Positions 21,901 through 32,216 of a stretch of DNA of 64,000 nt are shown here, in pieces; positions within the stretch are counted from its first letter, which is position 1, and the number at the start of each line of letters is the position of its first letter. Below the pieces are notes generated by a model, which was not told where the DNA came from, made no database searches, and was given only the letters and a program-made list of their open reading frames with translations. The translations under genes and the position numbers were made by a program. The DNA is from Chaetoceros tenuissimus. Taxonomy: Eukaryota > Bacillariophyta > Thalassiosirophyceae > Chaetocerotales > Chaetocerotaceae. The DNA is taken from positions 3,472,001 through 3,536,000 of the forward strand of contig BLLK01000022.1 in NCBI GenBank assembly GCA_021927905.1, read 5' to 3'.

Positions 21901-24900
21901 CTGGTTGATAAGAGTTGTTGGGATGCTTCACTTCCTCGGCTATTATTTTTCGACAGCAAAAAATCAGCCTTCCAATTATAGAAGATGGACCAGCTCCAGC
22001 ACCAACACGATCGTCCCATTCACCTCCTAAGCCACTTCCTTTAAATTTATTATTGGAGTCATTTGTACCCTCAGCCTCATTTTGTTCAAGGTTGTCGAAA
22101 AGACCTTTGTTTTCCAGCTTTTCGTTTTTTGTCTTATCAAACATTGGAGTTCTTCCTAGTAGTCTCACCATGTCAATAATCGGTGCATTATTTTCATGAG
22201 TTTCCTTTCCACCTAAAGCAAGCCCCCGATCAATCAAGTAACTTAGTCCACCACTTTGTGTATCCCAAGAGATGAGAGTGTCAGGATCTTTGTATCTTAC
22301 AATTGATGCAATTCGAAGTAGAAGTTTCCTTTCATCACCTGCAACTTCAATTTTTAAAGAACTAGCACAGCCCATTGTCTTTCCAATAAGCGAGATTAAA
22401 TCGGAAGAGGATGCAGCTTCCACATTTCTATTACGATGAGATGATATCTCCCCTTCATTGGGGACGTAGATAGCACCTCGCTCGAGAATTTCCATGTTCT
22501 CTCCACCTCCTGGATCCACACCATATGAATAACAAACAGCTGCGACTGCATCCCGACTTGGATCTGCCTTCATAGCTATCTCTCTTGAATCATTTACACC
22601 TGCCTTCCCTTTACGACACTGGACATGAACTTCAATTGACATGATAGTTAACTTTGTACTTGGGAAAGAAGACAAAGCTCTCGATGTTGCTGTCTTTAAC
22701 CCACCTCCACCTTCAACAAATATTCTTCCTCCAACTTGACCTATACCAAGCAATGCATCAGATTCATTGCTATCTTTACTTTGTTGGGTTTCGCTTAAGT
22801 TGGACAGAGCTGTAAATTTGAGAGGTGATTGAGATTTTGAAGGAGATTGTGTCTTTGGTGATTGAATCAATAGTTTTGTCTCTATAGATTCCATATTCAG
22901 ATTTTTTCTTGAATTAGATTCTTCGATTCCAGGTTTGATCATTATTTCGGTACTATTGACAGAATCTTGACTGATATTCAAGTTATTATCCTGACTCATA
23001 TTCTTCCAAGTGACCTCTTCTACATCGTGCATAGTGCATGTTGTTATTTGGACAGTCTCTGCAAATGCAACCCTTTTCTTTCTAGGATTGTCGATCCTGG
23101 ATACGAGTTTCCTTGTATTATCGTCATATTCCAGCTCATTCTTAATAACTTTTACTTTTGACGTAGACTCTTTTCTTTTCTTTCTTTTCTGTTCCTCCAA
23201 TATTTCTGATTTTCGCTTCCGCGACAACCATCGTCGAATTTTTTTCGTAGAAGGAGGTTTTGTAACAGGTTCCAAGTATCCACCATCACGTTCAAGCTGA
23301 TATTTGAACTTGCTCCTGTGGATCTCTGGAAGAGAGAACTTTAGCCACGGTAATGAGTTATCAGCATTATCTACGACATTCAAAAGTGGGTACCAAAACT
23401 TATTAGATTTTGGAGCTGCAGTTGCATTGGGGTCACATTGTTGTCTTTGAGGAGGTACTGTTCGCAATGTTAGATATTTACAATCTTTCCAACTCACGAC
23501 TTTGGTCACACAAGACTCTTGAGAAGATTCGTTTGGCATGCTGAATGTCACTTTCTTCTTCTCCTCGTCTTGACTACTATTCAAACTTCCAGCGATGGAG
23601 TGGCTTCCTTGAGAATCTTGACCAAGAGGATTGTACTGGAAATGCCCGTTGGATCTTTCTGAATTATCTGCACTGCCACTACTTAATTGCAACCCAAGTT
23701 CAGGTTCCTTGAATTCATCTCGAAATGTTTCATAGTAAATATCTTCAAATTTATGACTCGATTGGCTTTCAGATAAAGACTGTAGACGATGATTTTCTTC
23801 ATCGTCCTTTACTACCTGCTTTTTCTTAGTATTGTCCCTGTTTGCTCTTTTCTTTGAATTTGACTCTTGGGTAGCAAGCATGGTGAGACAACGCTCAAAT
23901 TCCTCTTCTTCCATATCTTCTTCGTCATCAAAGAAATCATCTTTTCCATCCTCATATGGGGTAAGAGTTTCTGGATTTATATCTGATGGATCTTCTTCAT
24001 CGCATGGTCTATCAATTGTATCACAATGTTGTAATTCAGCCTGCATTTCTTGCATAGCTGCTTGTGTAAAAGTCGGTGCTTCAGAAATATTTTGAGTAAA
24101 GAATGTTTGGCTAATTTGACTGCAGAGCTGATGGTGTGACTTCAATATAGGTCTTGATCCTCTCGTAGCCTTGGTCATTTGACTTCTGTCGAGGTCATTA
24201 CTTTCAGGCAATACTTTCTGTGAAAAATGCTGCAAAAGCATATTCAATCCACTCGCATTTTGACTTTGACTCTGGTTTTGAGAGAATTCATCTAGTAACA
24301 AATCTAGTCCTTTTGAGATATCCAAATCTTTTGCACGCTTGTGTTCTGACTTTTCCTTCATTCTTTGATCCAGCTCGATTTGCAAGTATTTATCAATGTG
24401 TTGCAAAGATGGATAATGCCTTTCTAAAATATCTCGCAAAGCTCTACGATAGTCTTCATATAAACCAGGAGTTGACACCATCAGCCTTTTTGAACCAGTA
24501 AGTGCTAAGCGTGCACCAGGTGTGTCTGCATTCTTCTTGACACTAAGTGTAAATGATGGAGCTCCTTTTCTACTTGGAGACTCATTGCTAAGAAAGTTGT
24601 CCTGTGTTGGAACGAGCTCGGACTTTTGAAAAAGTACATCAGTGAGAATGCTACTGGTCAATCATATAAGAATCTTTTAAAAATTCTTCAACTTCACTAA
24701 TTAAACTTACCATTCTTAGCCGTTCTTCCATCCATATTTCTCGTAAACTAGGAACAGCTCTCCAATGGACCTCAGGATCGTTTGGTACTTCTTTGATTAC
24801 ATCCTGTACATTGAGAATATTCCACACTAGAAGTGGAAACGAAAAATAAAGATGAGAATGTATTTATACATCTAATTTTGAAATATCAATACCCCAACTT

Positions 24901-26343
24901 ACCATTGGTGTCAAGCTCTAAATCGCATGAAGTTTCCTTCTTTGTCCAAAATTCATTTCCCATGAGTTCCAAGTGCTGTTTCCAAGCTTCCAAGTCGTCC
25001 TCTGACAACTCTAAATCATTAAAATCTCTTCTAGTCCAACATAATTCTTGCGGAATATGGTTCTTGGTAAGAATATACTGCGGCGACTGTAAAGAATCTC
25101 CTTTGTAGGATTTCCCAATACGATCCTTGACATTCATTGGAATAGGCGTCCGAAATCTCCCATCTCCAATTTTAATCCACGACATACCTGCCAAATTGCG
25201 ATCCTTGAAAAATTGCATCGTATATGGAATATGCGCTTCATAGCAACGAAATTGAAGCACTCCTACATCTTCACTGGGATCGACCCTTTGTATCCCATCC
25301 TCCCTCGTGGAATTCCTAGATGCAAGACCAGTGTCATCATAATCATATGGAATATACTCCATGTGAACATCTAATCCCCGCTCTAGCATAATCTTCACTC
25401 TCCACCTGTGACTAGGATTATAATATTCAATCCTTAAAAAAGGAGCAATACCCCCATTGCAATATGTATAAAACCCTCTCCCCGTCACAACTGTAATTTG
25501 TCGAATAAACCTCAATGGCACTTCCTTCACATCGTTACTAGATTGTTCGGATAAATGATTTCTAAGTGCCTGTTCAAGTTTATAATGTAAATCATCAACT
25601 ATAGATTGAACAGAATCGACATCATCCCAATCAATCTTTTGATGAGATGAATCACTGCAAAGACTATCATCATCTTCATCTTCTTTTGTTTGTGAAGCTT
25701 GTCTTGATTTGCGATAGGCTTTGAAGAAAGCAGATGATGCATCTGGTCCAGCTTGAATAGGTCTTGCTAACATATACGGATATGCACCATGAATATGCAA
25801 ACATGCTGATTGATGTATTTCAATAGGTTTCTTCTTTTTCTCATCTTTTGTCTTTTCTTCTGCATCATTCGTACTAGTAGATGTAGGCGGTGTCATGAGT
25901 TCTTGCTGCTCTTGTGTCAGATTGGATACCTGAGATTGCAAAACAGAATCCATTCCAGGTGATCTTATAATGGGTCCAAAAATTCTGAGAATTGGGACTT
26001 GAATTCTTTCTTCGTAGAGATCCTCTTGCGATTCCATCATATCTTCTTCTTCTTCTTCATCTTCTTTATTTGTTGGCAGCAGATGTTTGTATCTCGAGAG
26101 TTTCCATTGAAATTCGTCACTTTCGAGAGGAGTCGGTTCCGACATGACATGATCCACTGATAGATTCAATATACAACAGATTGGTTCTTTTTTATGTGTA
26201 TGATCATCATGATGAGATGAAGCTTGAGAATGAAAAATGTGCTCATTTTCTTGTCGGCTGCAAGTTTGTGAAAGTGGACCTTCTTCATCTTCTTCTTGAC
26301 TTTCAAACAAATTGCTTGCGAAAGCTGACTCTGAATCTCTCAT
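18970..26343 (-). CDS. REV3: DNA polymerase zeta catalytic subunit REV3
   Basis: B-family translesion polymerase. Eleven exons, all GT-AG and in phase: 26343-24903, 24826-24711, 24622-21700, 21633-21169, 21099-20929, 20851-20695, 20628-20468, 20377-20223, 20147-20088, 20021-19454, 19370-18970; about 2205 residues. Seen: the REV3 N-terminal domain ([28 protein letters not shown]), a long Ser/Gln-rich linker, an exonuclease-like fold, [15 protein letters not shown], motif A DFTALYPS, motif [15 protein letters not shown], motif C VVYGDTDSIF, and [14 protein letters not shown]. The C-terminus has CysA (CSIC/CAQC) and CysB (CQSCNGC...CTCIDC), the latter the 4Fe-4S site binding accessory subunits. 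The motif C intron (20378-20467) splits G from DTDS and is in frame and stop-free. Length is in the usual range. Confidence 0.93.
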
Positions 26344-26769
26344 TCTTGAATTATATATATGTTGATCTGTAGTCTATTCCACTTCTTGACTTTCACAGTA
26401 GCAAGGATGAATACAACGAGATTTCATATGTGTTTTTGAGATATTTGTTTTGTGCGTTGATGTTCGATGTTCCGTTGTTCCGATGTCGTCTTTCTGATCA
26501 ACAAAGTAGATGACCGACCTGGGATATACGGGACTGAGCCAATGTTAACATGACGAACACGTTGGTACGTTTGCCCCTTTCGAAAGTTCGAAATGTCATC
26601 ATCAGTGCTAGCCTTAAAAAGTTTTTAGAAAATCATGGAACGACAAAAGCGTGGAATAATAAAAGAAGGGGACAATGAAATGAGCTTTCAATAGAAGCAA
26701 AGATATTACACTAAGAACGCGTAGTCTGTTGCTACAAATTTAATTTTAATATTCAAATGATGGCATGGT
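26344..26769. other. REV3 upstream region and lectin 3' flank
   Basis: AT-rich; no gene or repeat is recognised apart from a short 3' block (ATGATGGCATGGT...) shared with the second lectin copy. Confidence 0.4.
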
Positions 26770-27537
26770 CTAAAACAAGTATCTTAGTATTTGATGCATG
26801 ACTTCTTTTGGTGTATCAGGATTCACAACCCATCTGATGCACACTGGGTCTTTGCGCACTCTAAGCAGACGTCTGCTAGAGTCTCTCTTACCCAAAGAAG
26901 TTTTTTCCTCGGCTCTATAATTTTCCAATAACCATCGAAGCATGACGTATTCTCTCACAGCTTCCCAACCAATCTTAACCGAATAGTAACCAATGCGAGA
27001 AAGTACTCCATGAAATTGTCCTGCAAATGCAATGATGCGACGGTTCTGGTTTTCAGTAGAATATGTCATATCTATGAAACTGCCTCCTCTGCCTCCAATA
27101 TGGACCTGGCGGCGATTCGTTACAAAAGTAATGCCATCTACAATTTCTCCCTGTTTCAAATATAACCCACAAATAAACTCCCCATCTGCCAACTCTAGTT
27201 CATCTGTTATTTTACGACTTGATCCATGATATACATACCATCCATGAGCTTGGAAATTACCTTTATCGTTGTACATTTCAGTCCTTCCATCAGCGTAAGT
27301 AATGCGATATGTACTCGCAAGTCCTTGGCAAAAGTGGCCATTATGTCTCACTTTGACTCCAGCGAGTTCTACCTTGACCACACCTTCTTTTGATAATAAC
27401 CTTTTGTATAGACCAATATCATCAAAGCCTTGATTAGAGCGTGAGTGATCAAGGCTTAATTGTTCCTCAAGATTGATGTGTGTGATTTGCTTTCCGTGGT
27501 CATGGGTTTTGTCCGAGTATCGAAATTCAACATGCAT
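26770..27537 (-). CDS. Jacalin-like lectin domain protein, copy 1
   Basis: Single exon, 255 residues. The central half has the jacalin beta-prism features: LADGEFICGLYLKQGEIVDG, ITFVTNRRQVHIGGRGG, RRIIAFAGQF and LSRIGYYSV (the usual G-xx-VDGI-F-T, GGxGG and GxxGxxLxxIG positions). This fold binds sugars in plants and other eukaryotes. The N-terminal part (MHVEFRYSDKTHDHGKQI...) and the C-terminal helix (DTPKEVMHQILRYL) are not recognised. No signal peptide, so cytosolic or nuclear is likely. A tandem copy lies 500 bp upstream on the same strand. Ligand is unknown. Confidence 0.7.
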   Translation of the reverse strand: MHVEFRYSDKTHDHGKQITHINLEEQLSLDHSRSNQGFDDIGLYKRLLSKEGVVKVELAGVKVRHNGHFCQGLASTYRITYADGRTEMYNDKGNFQAHGWYVYHGSSRKITDELELADGEFICGLYLKQGEIVDGITFVTNRRQVHIGGRGGSFIDMTYSTENQNRRIIAFAGQFHGVLSRIGYYSVKIGWEAVREYVMLRWLLENYRAEEKTSLGKRDSSRRLLRVRKDPVCIRWVVNPDTPKEVMHQILRYLF

Positions 27538-28041
27538 CTTTTGTTTTAATGATCAGCTATTCCACTGAAGAAGTATCTATTGGTATTGGTAGGGAGTATA
27601 TATCTCTAGACTCTAGACGTGTTGAGTTTATCTGACGGAATAGTGACTTCCTCTTAGTCTGTCTCTTGATAGGATTTTCAATTTTGTTTTATGGAATGCT
27701 CATAGGAACAACTTGGATCATCTGTGAGAATATTGGTCGTGGATCAAAAGTACAGTAAATTAATATGTCGACACTCACCAAAATCTGTCATTACACTAAA
27801 TGACTCTGAAATGATGCATGATGATGTCATCAAATAAATAGAAATTGAAATGACCGAACATGTTAAAGAATTATGCATGCCCCTTTTCAGTTCAAACTGT
27901 CATTGCCAGTACTAGCGCTGAAAGAGATGTGAAAATCATGGAACAAGGAAAGCGTGGAAGAAGGGGACAATGAAATTCTAATGGAGCATACAATAGAAGC
28001 AAAGATATTACTAAGCGTCGTGGTGTGTTACAACTTTAACT
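27538..28041. other. Lectin copy 1 upstream and copy 2 downstream region
   Basis: Contains TGATGTCATC (about 27823) within a stretch (CACTAAATGACTCT..., TCATCAAATAAATAGAAATT) that recurs upstream of ELP2 at 29065-29120. It belongs to the lectin duplication unit. No gene is seen. Confidence 0.5.
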
Positions 28042-28816
28042 TTATTCAAATGATGGCATGGTATAAAACAAGTATCTTAGTACTTGACGCACGATATCTT
28101 TTGGTGTGTCAGGATTCACAACCCATCTGATGCACACTTGATCTTTGTGCGCTTTAAGCAAAACTCTACTATCGAAAGAAGTATCTTCCTCGGCTCTATT
28201 GTTTTCCAATAACCAACGAAGCATGATATATTCTCTCACAGTTTCCCAACCACCAGTCTTAACCGAATAATAACCAATGCGAGAAAGTACCCCATCAATT
28301 CTACGAAACTGTCCCGCAAATGCAATGATGCACTGTCGTTTTTTGATAGGACATGTCATATCTATAAAATTGCTTTTACCGCTTCCAATATGGACCTGAC
28401 GCCGATTCGTTACAAAAGTTATCCCATCTATAATTTCTCCCTGATTCAGATACAAGCCACAAATAAACTCCCCATCTTTCAACATTAGTCTCTCCGATGA
28501 ATTATGTCTATGCCAACTTTCTTGGAAATTACCTTCGTCTTTGTATATTTTAGTCCTTCCATCGGCGTAAGTAATGCGATATGCACTTGCCAGTCCTTTA
28601 CAAGAGAAACTATTGTACTTCACTATTCACTAGGACTCCAGCGAGTTCTACTTTGACCACATCTTTTTTTGATAATAACCTTTGGTACAAATCAATACCA
28701 TCAAACCCTAAGATAGTGCGCGCACGGTCAAGGCTTGATTGTTCTTCAAGATTAATGTGTGTGATTTTATTCCCCATGCCATGGGTTTTGTTCGAGTATC
28801 GAAATTCAACATGCAT
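28042..28816 (-). pseudogene. Jacalin-like lectin copy 2, frameshifted
   Basis: Tandem copy of the lectin at 26770. The N-terminal part (28816 to about 28625, MHVEFRYSNKTHGMGNKI...) and the lectin part (28623-28042, KGLASAYRITYADGRTKIY...) are in different frames. The spacer between VELAGV and KGLAS is 7 nt longer than in copy 1 and the first frame stops there. A 30-nt intron would be too short. The lectin part remains open to a normal end, so decay is recent or the shift is a sequencing error. A start at the internal ATG (28623) would give a lectin-only protein. Confidence 0.7.
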
Positions 28817-29238
28817 CTTTTGTTAAGATGTTGCAGCCAGGTACTAGTATTCTAGTATAGTCTACTGCTATCATCGGTAGTAAATAGGAAGTATATAGAA
28901 AAAAGCTCCAGACTCTGGACTTGTTCAGTTCTTGATGCGAAGGATTTCGTAGCTACCTCGGGAAAGGTAACTGAATTTTCATAGATGATAAAATATAAAT
29001 GATCCTGGACCACGATCAAAAAGTAGTACAGTATTGAGTATTGACAATGCCGTCTCATTCCATGTCACTGTACTAAATGACTCTTATTCCATGTTCTATG
29101 ACGTCATCAAATCAATAAAAATGAATGGCTGTGAATGTTTTTCCATACTCAATCATCATCAGATAACGAAAAGTGGATACTGTGTGTGTGTTCCTCTTGT
29201 TCTTCGTAATATTTTTACAATAACAATAACTCAACGAG
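28817..29238. promoter_or_regulatory. Divergent region, lectin copy 2 / ELP2
   Basis: A perfect TGACGTCA palindrome (29099-29106), the CRE/bZIP site type, lies about 133 bp upstream of the ELP2 start. It sits in sequence duplicated from upstream of lectin copy 1, where the site reads TGATGTCA. TGACGT-type sites mediate CO2/cAMP responses in diatoms; use here is inference. Confidence 0.45.
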
Positions 29239-32088
29239 ATGACCACAGTCACTTCATCTCTTTCATTTCATGGTGCGGCTGCATCATCTTCGCCGCATTC
29301 TATCCTTCACTTGAATTTCGATGAAAAGGATCAAAGCACAGGCTCCATCTTGTATGCATCCAACTGCATAGTCAACATTGCCTCTGCTCAATCTTTACAT
29401 CTTGATAATGAATCAGACGATATAATCTACAATGTTCGACAAACAATTCGAACAAATACTATCGCCAAAGCAGATTGGGCGAGATCCATCACAGCAATGA
29501 GTCTCATTTCTCCTCTGAACAAACAAGATGCATCAGACTTTCAAATTCTCATTTGTGCCTTTTCAGATGGTACAATTACTTCTTTCCTAATTCAACAAGA
29601 TGTATCCGACAAAAGGAAATATAAATGGAAAGAATATGTGATTAGTGGACAAACTGAAGAGTCAACTACCGAAAATGACTTGGCTATTTCTATATCCGAC
29701 ATTGATGGTTTCTTTTACAAATTACCAAATTCATCGACTTTATGTATGCATCTCATTGTTGCTTCTGCAAAGGGGGTTCATAAGTTAACATCGCAAATCA
29801 ATGTTGATGATTGGGTTTCTGGATCCATTACTGATGCAAAGGTTGCTCCTTTTGAAATTATTGGAAATTATCCATCCTCGACTGTTAAAATTACTCCTCA
29901 GATGGATAATCAAATTATGCTGTCTGTGGGTACTGCTTTGCCGAGAAATAATCGTATACACTTTTATACCCTTGAGAGAAATCATTTATACCAGACTTTA
30001 TCTGAAAATCAGGATTGGAAACATCAAGGCAGTGTATTTGGTCATTTGGATTGGATTTCATGTCTTGATTGGATGATTAGTCCTCTTACCAATCAAGAAT
30101 CTAGTTTTGAGGGAGGAATGCTAGCAAGTGGAAGTCAGGATAGCAAAATTCGTCTGTGGAATTTTCATCCTTCAAAAGTCTCTTCATCTGGAGATGATGT
30201 GAATGATGATGAATCAATGGAGGACGATGATAATAGCGACGATGATTCTGTAGATGAAGACCTTATTGAAGAAGGAGAGGCTAGAATGTATGTTCGATAC
30301 ACTAATTCTAATGGGGAGAATGTTGAAATTGCAGTAACCCTTGAAGCTATTTTGATTGGGCATGAAGAACAGGTGACTTCAGTCCAATGGCGACCAAATT
30401 CGGATAAACCTTGTTTGATCAGTTCCAGTATGGATAGAAGTATTTTGATTTGGATGGAAGAAGATGGAGAAGACGAGAATAATATAATTCAATATGCTCA
30501 CATTAATGAAGGGCTTGGAAATGTATGGGTACCAATCACAAGAGTTGGTACTGCTGGAGGTGTATTAGGAGGTTCTATCGGTTCTAGTTTATTAGGTTTT
30601 ATCAACGTGCTTTGGTTTGATGGCGGAAGAAAGATTCTTGCACATGGTTTTGGTGGTGCATTGTATTTTTGGGCTAGAGAAGAGTCTGGTGAGAACAAAC
30701 AGGACACTGTCGTTCAATCTTCACCTCTGGAGAAATGGCGCGCTTCTCCAGGAATTACAGGACACTTTCGTGGCTGCAGTGATTTATCTTGGGAAGTGAC
30801 TGAGGGGAAGTATTTACTAAGTGCTGGTTTAGATCAAACATGTCGATTGTGGATGCAGTTACCTGATGCTTCTTGCATAGATTCTTCACAAAAGCTCTGG
30901 AGAGAGGTAGGGCGTCCACAAGTCCATGGTTATGATTTAAATACAGTCGTGTGTATTGGAAGTCAGAAAGGAGAAATGTTACATCGTTTTGTGAGTGGCG
31001 CAGATGAGAAAGAAGCTAGAGCTTTTGATGCTCCTGTTGAAACGATTCGTCTTCTTGATGCATTGGAATTGAAGAGTAGTGGGAGTATTCCAAATAAGGA
31101 CGAACGTGTAGACCGAGCTTTTATCCCATCGCTTGGACTGAGCAATAGAGCGAACCTTGCAGATGCCATGGAAGAGGGAGCAGAAGTCGGATTACAAAAG
31201 ACCGAAGGAGAGAAAAATGTACAAGAAAAAACTGTGAATACAAAGACTTTAAAGAATTTGCTTCCGGGAGAAAGAGATCTTGGTGTTGCTAGCTTGTGGC
31301 CTGAGGTACGGAAGTTGTATGGTCATCAAACAGAAATGGTTTGTCTAGCTTCCACAACAATAGAAGGTACGGATAGAACAGTTGTCGCGTCGGCTTGCAA
31401 GGCTCGTGACGAAGAAAATGCTGCAATTCGATTATGGAATGTTGAAAAGAATGTCTGCCTCGATGTTTTAAAGAATGGGCACAAATCTACTGTTGCATCC
31501 CTCGCTTTCTCTAAAGATGGTACACTTTTGGCCTCGGTGGGGAAGGATAGAAGACTCTGTATCTGGAAATACAACAATGAAATTGAAAAAGTGAACTTCA
31601 CTCTTTCAGCCATTGTTGAAGCTGCACACAAGAGAATCATTTGGAGTGCCGATTTCCTAAGTAATCAGCTATCCAAAAGTTCAGTACTGGCAACTGGTAG
31701 TCGTGATGGAACTGTAAAGATATGGACAATATCAGACGATGCTGAGATAAAGACATTGTGCCAGTTCTCGCCGGTTTCAAAGAGCTCCAATAAAAAAGTT
31801 GAACCTGTTACTGCGGTCGCATTTGCACCCAAAATAGTAACCACGGGTGAAAGTATATGTGCGATCCTTGCTCTAGGACTTGAAAATGGGCTAATTGAAT
31901 TATGGTCGATACCATTAGATAATGACAACAAACCACAGCATATCCATTCACTTCCAAAGGAAAATTGCCATATTGGTACTATCAAGAAACTAGAGTGGAG
32001 ACCTACTCGTCAAAGTGGAAAATGCCTTACTCTAGCTAGTTGCGGTGTAGATCATGGAGTCAGACTGCATAGCATTAATATTTCTTAG
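29239..32088 (+). CDS. ELP2: Elongator complex protein 2
   Basis: WD40 scaffold of the Elongator acetyltransferase (tRNA wobble-uridine modification), single exon, 949 residues. Two beta-propellers are expected; visible WD units include HLDWISCLDW...LASGSQDSKIRLWNF, HEEQVTSVQW...SSSMDRSILIW, HFRGCSDLSW...SAGLDQTCRLW, HKSTVASLAF...VGKDRRLCIW and HKRIIWSADF...ATGSRDGTVKIW. The SACKARDEENAAIRLWNV and HKRIIWSADF segments are diagnostic of ELP2. An acidic insert (about residues 315-345) and a Lys/Glu-rich insert before LYGHQTEMV make it longer than the roughly 800-residue human protein. The ATG follows CAACGAG and is the first in frame. Confidence 0.92.
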   Translation: MTTVTSSLSFHGAAASSSPHSILHLNFDEKDQSTGSILYASNCIVNIASAQSLHLDNESDDIIYNVRQTIRTNTIAKADWARSITAMSLISPLNKQDASDFQILICAFSDGTITSFLIQQDVSDKRKYKWKEYVISGQTEESTTENDLAISISDIDGFFYKLPNSSTLCMHLIVASAKGVHKLTSQINVDDWVSGSITDAKVAPFEIIGNYPSSTVKITPQMDNQIMLSVGTALPRNNRIHFYTLERNHLYQTLSENQDWKHQGSVFGHLDWISCLDWMISPLTNQESSFEGGMLASGSQDSKIRLWNFHPSKVSSSGDDVNDDESMEDDDNSDDDSVDEDLIEEGEARMYVRYTNSNGENVEIAVTLEAILIGHEEQVTSVQWRPNSDKPCLISSSMDRSILIWMEEDGEDENNIIQYAHINEGLGNVWVPITRVGTAGGVLGGSIGSSLLGFINVLWFDGGRKILAHGFGGALYFWAREESGENKQDTVVQSSPLEKWRASPGITGHFRGCSDLSWEVTEGKYLLSAGLDQTCRLWMQLPDASCIDSSQKLWREVGRPQVHGYDLNTVVCIGSQKGEMLHRFVSGADEKEARAFDAPVETIRLLDALELKSSGSIPNKDERVDRAFIPSLGLSNRANLADAMEEGAEVGLQKTEGEKNVQEKTVNTKTLKNLLPGERDLGVASLWPEVRKLYGHQTEMVCLASTTIEGTDRTVVASACKARDEENAAIRLWNVEKNVCLDVLKNGHKSTVASLAFSKDGTLLASVGKDRRLCIWKYNNEIEKVNFTLSAIVEAAHKRIIWSADFLSNQLSKSSVLATGSRDGTVKIWTISDDAEIKTLCQFSPVSKSSNKKVEPVTAVAFAPKIVTTGESICAILALGLENGLIELWSIPLDNDNKPQHIHSLPKENCHIGTIKKLEWRPTRQSGKCLTLASCGVDHGVRLHSINIS

Positions 32089-32216
32089 ATAACTCTTTTT
32101 ACAATAAGCTTATTTATAAAGTACGTATAGAACCGATCCACAATTTGAACGTAAAAAGTAGGGTGGGGGAACACATGAAATTTTGATTTTTGATTTTTGA
32201 CAGAAATTCTTAATGC

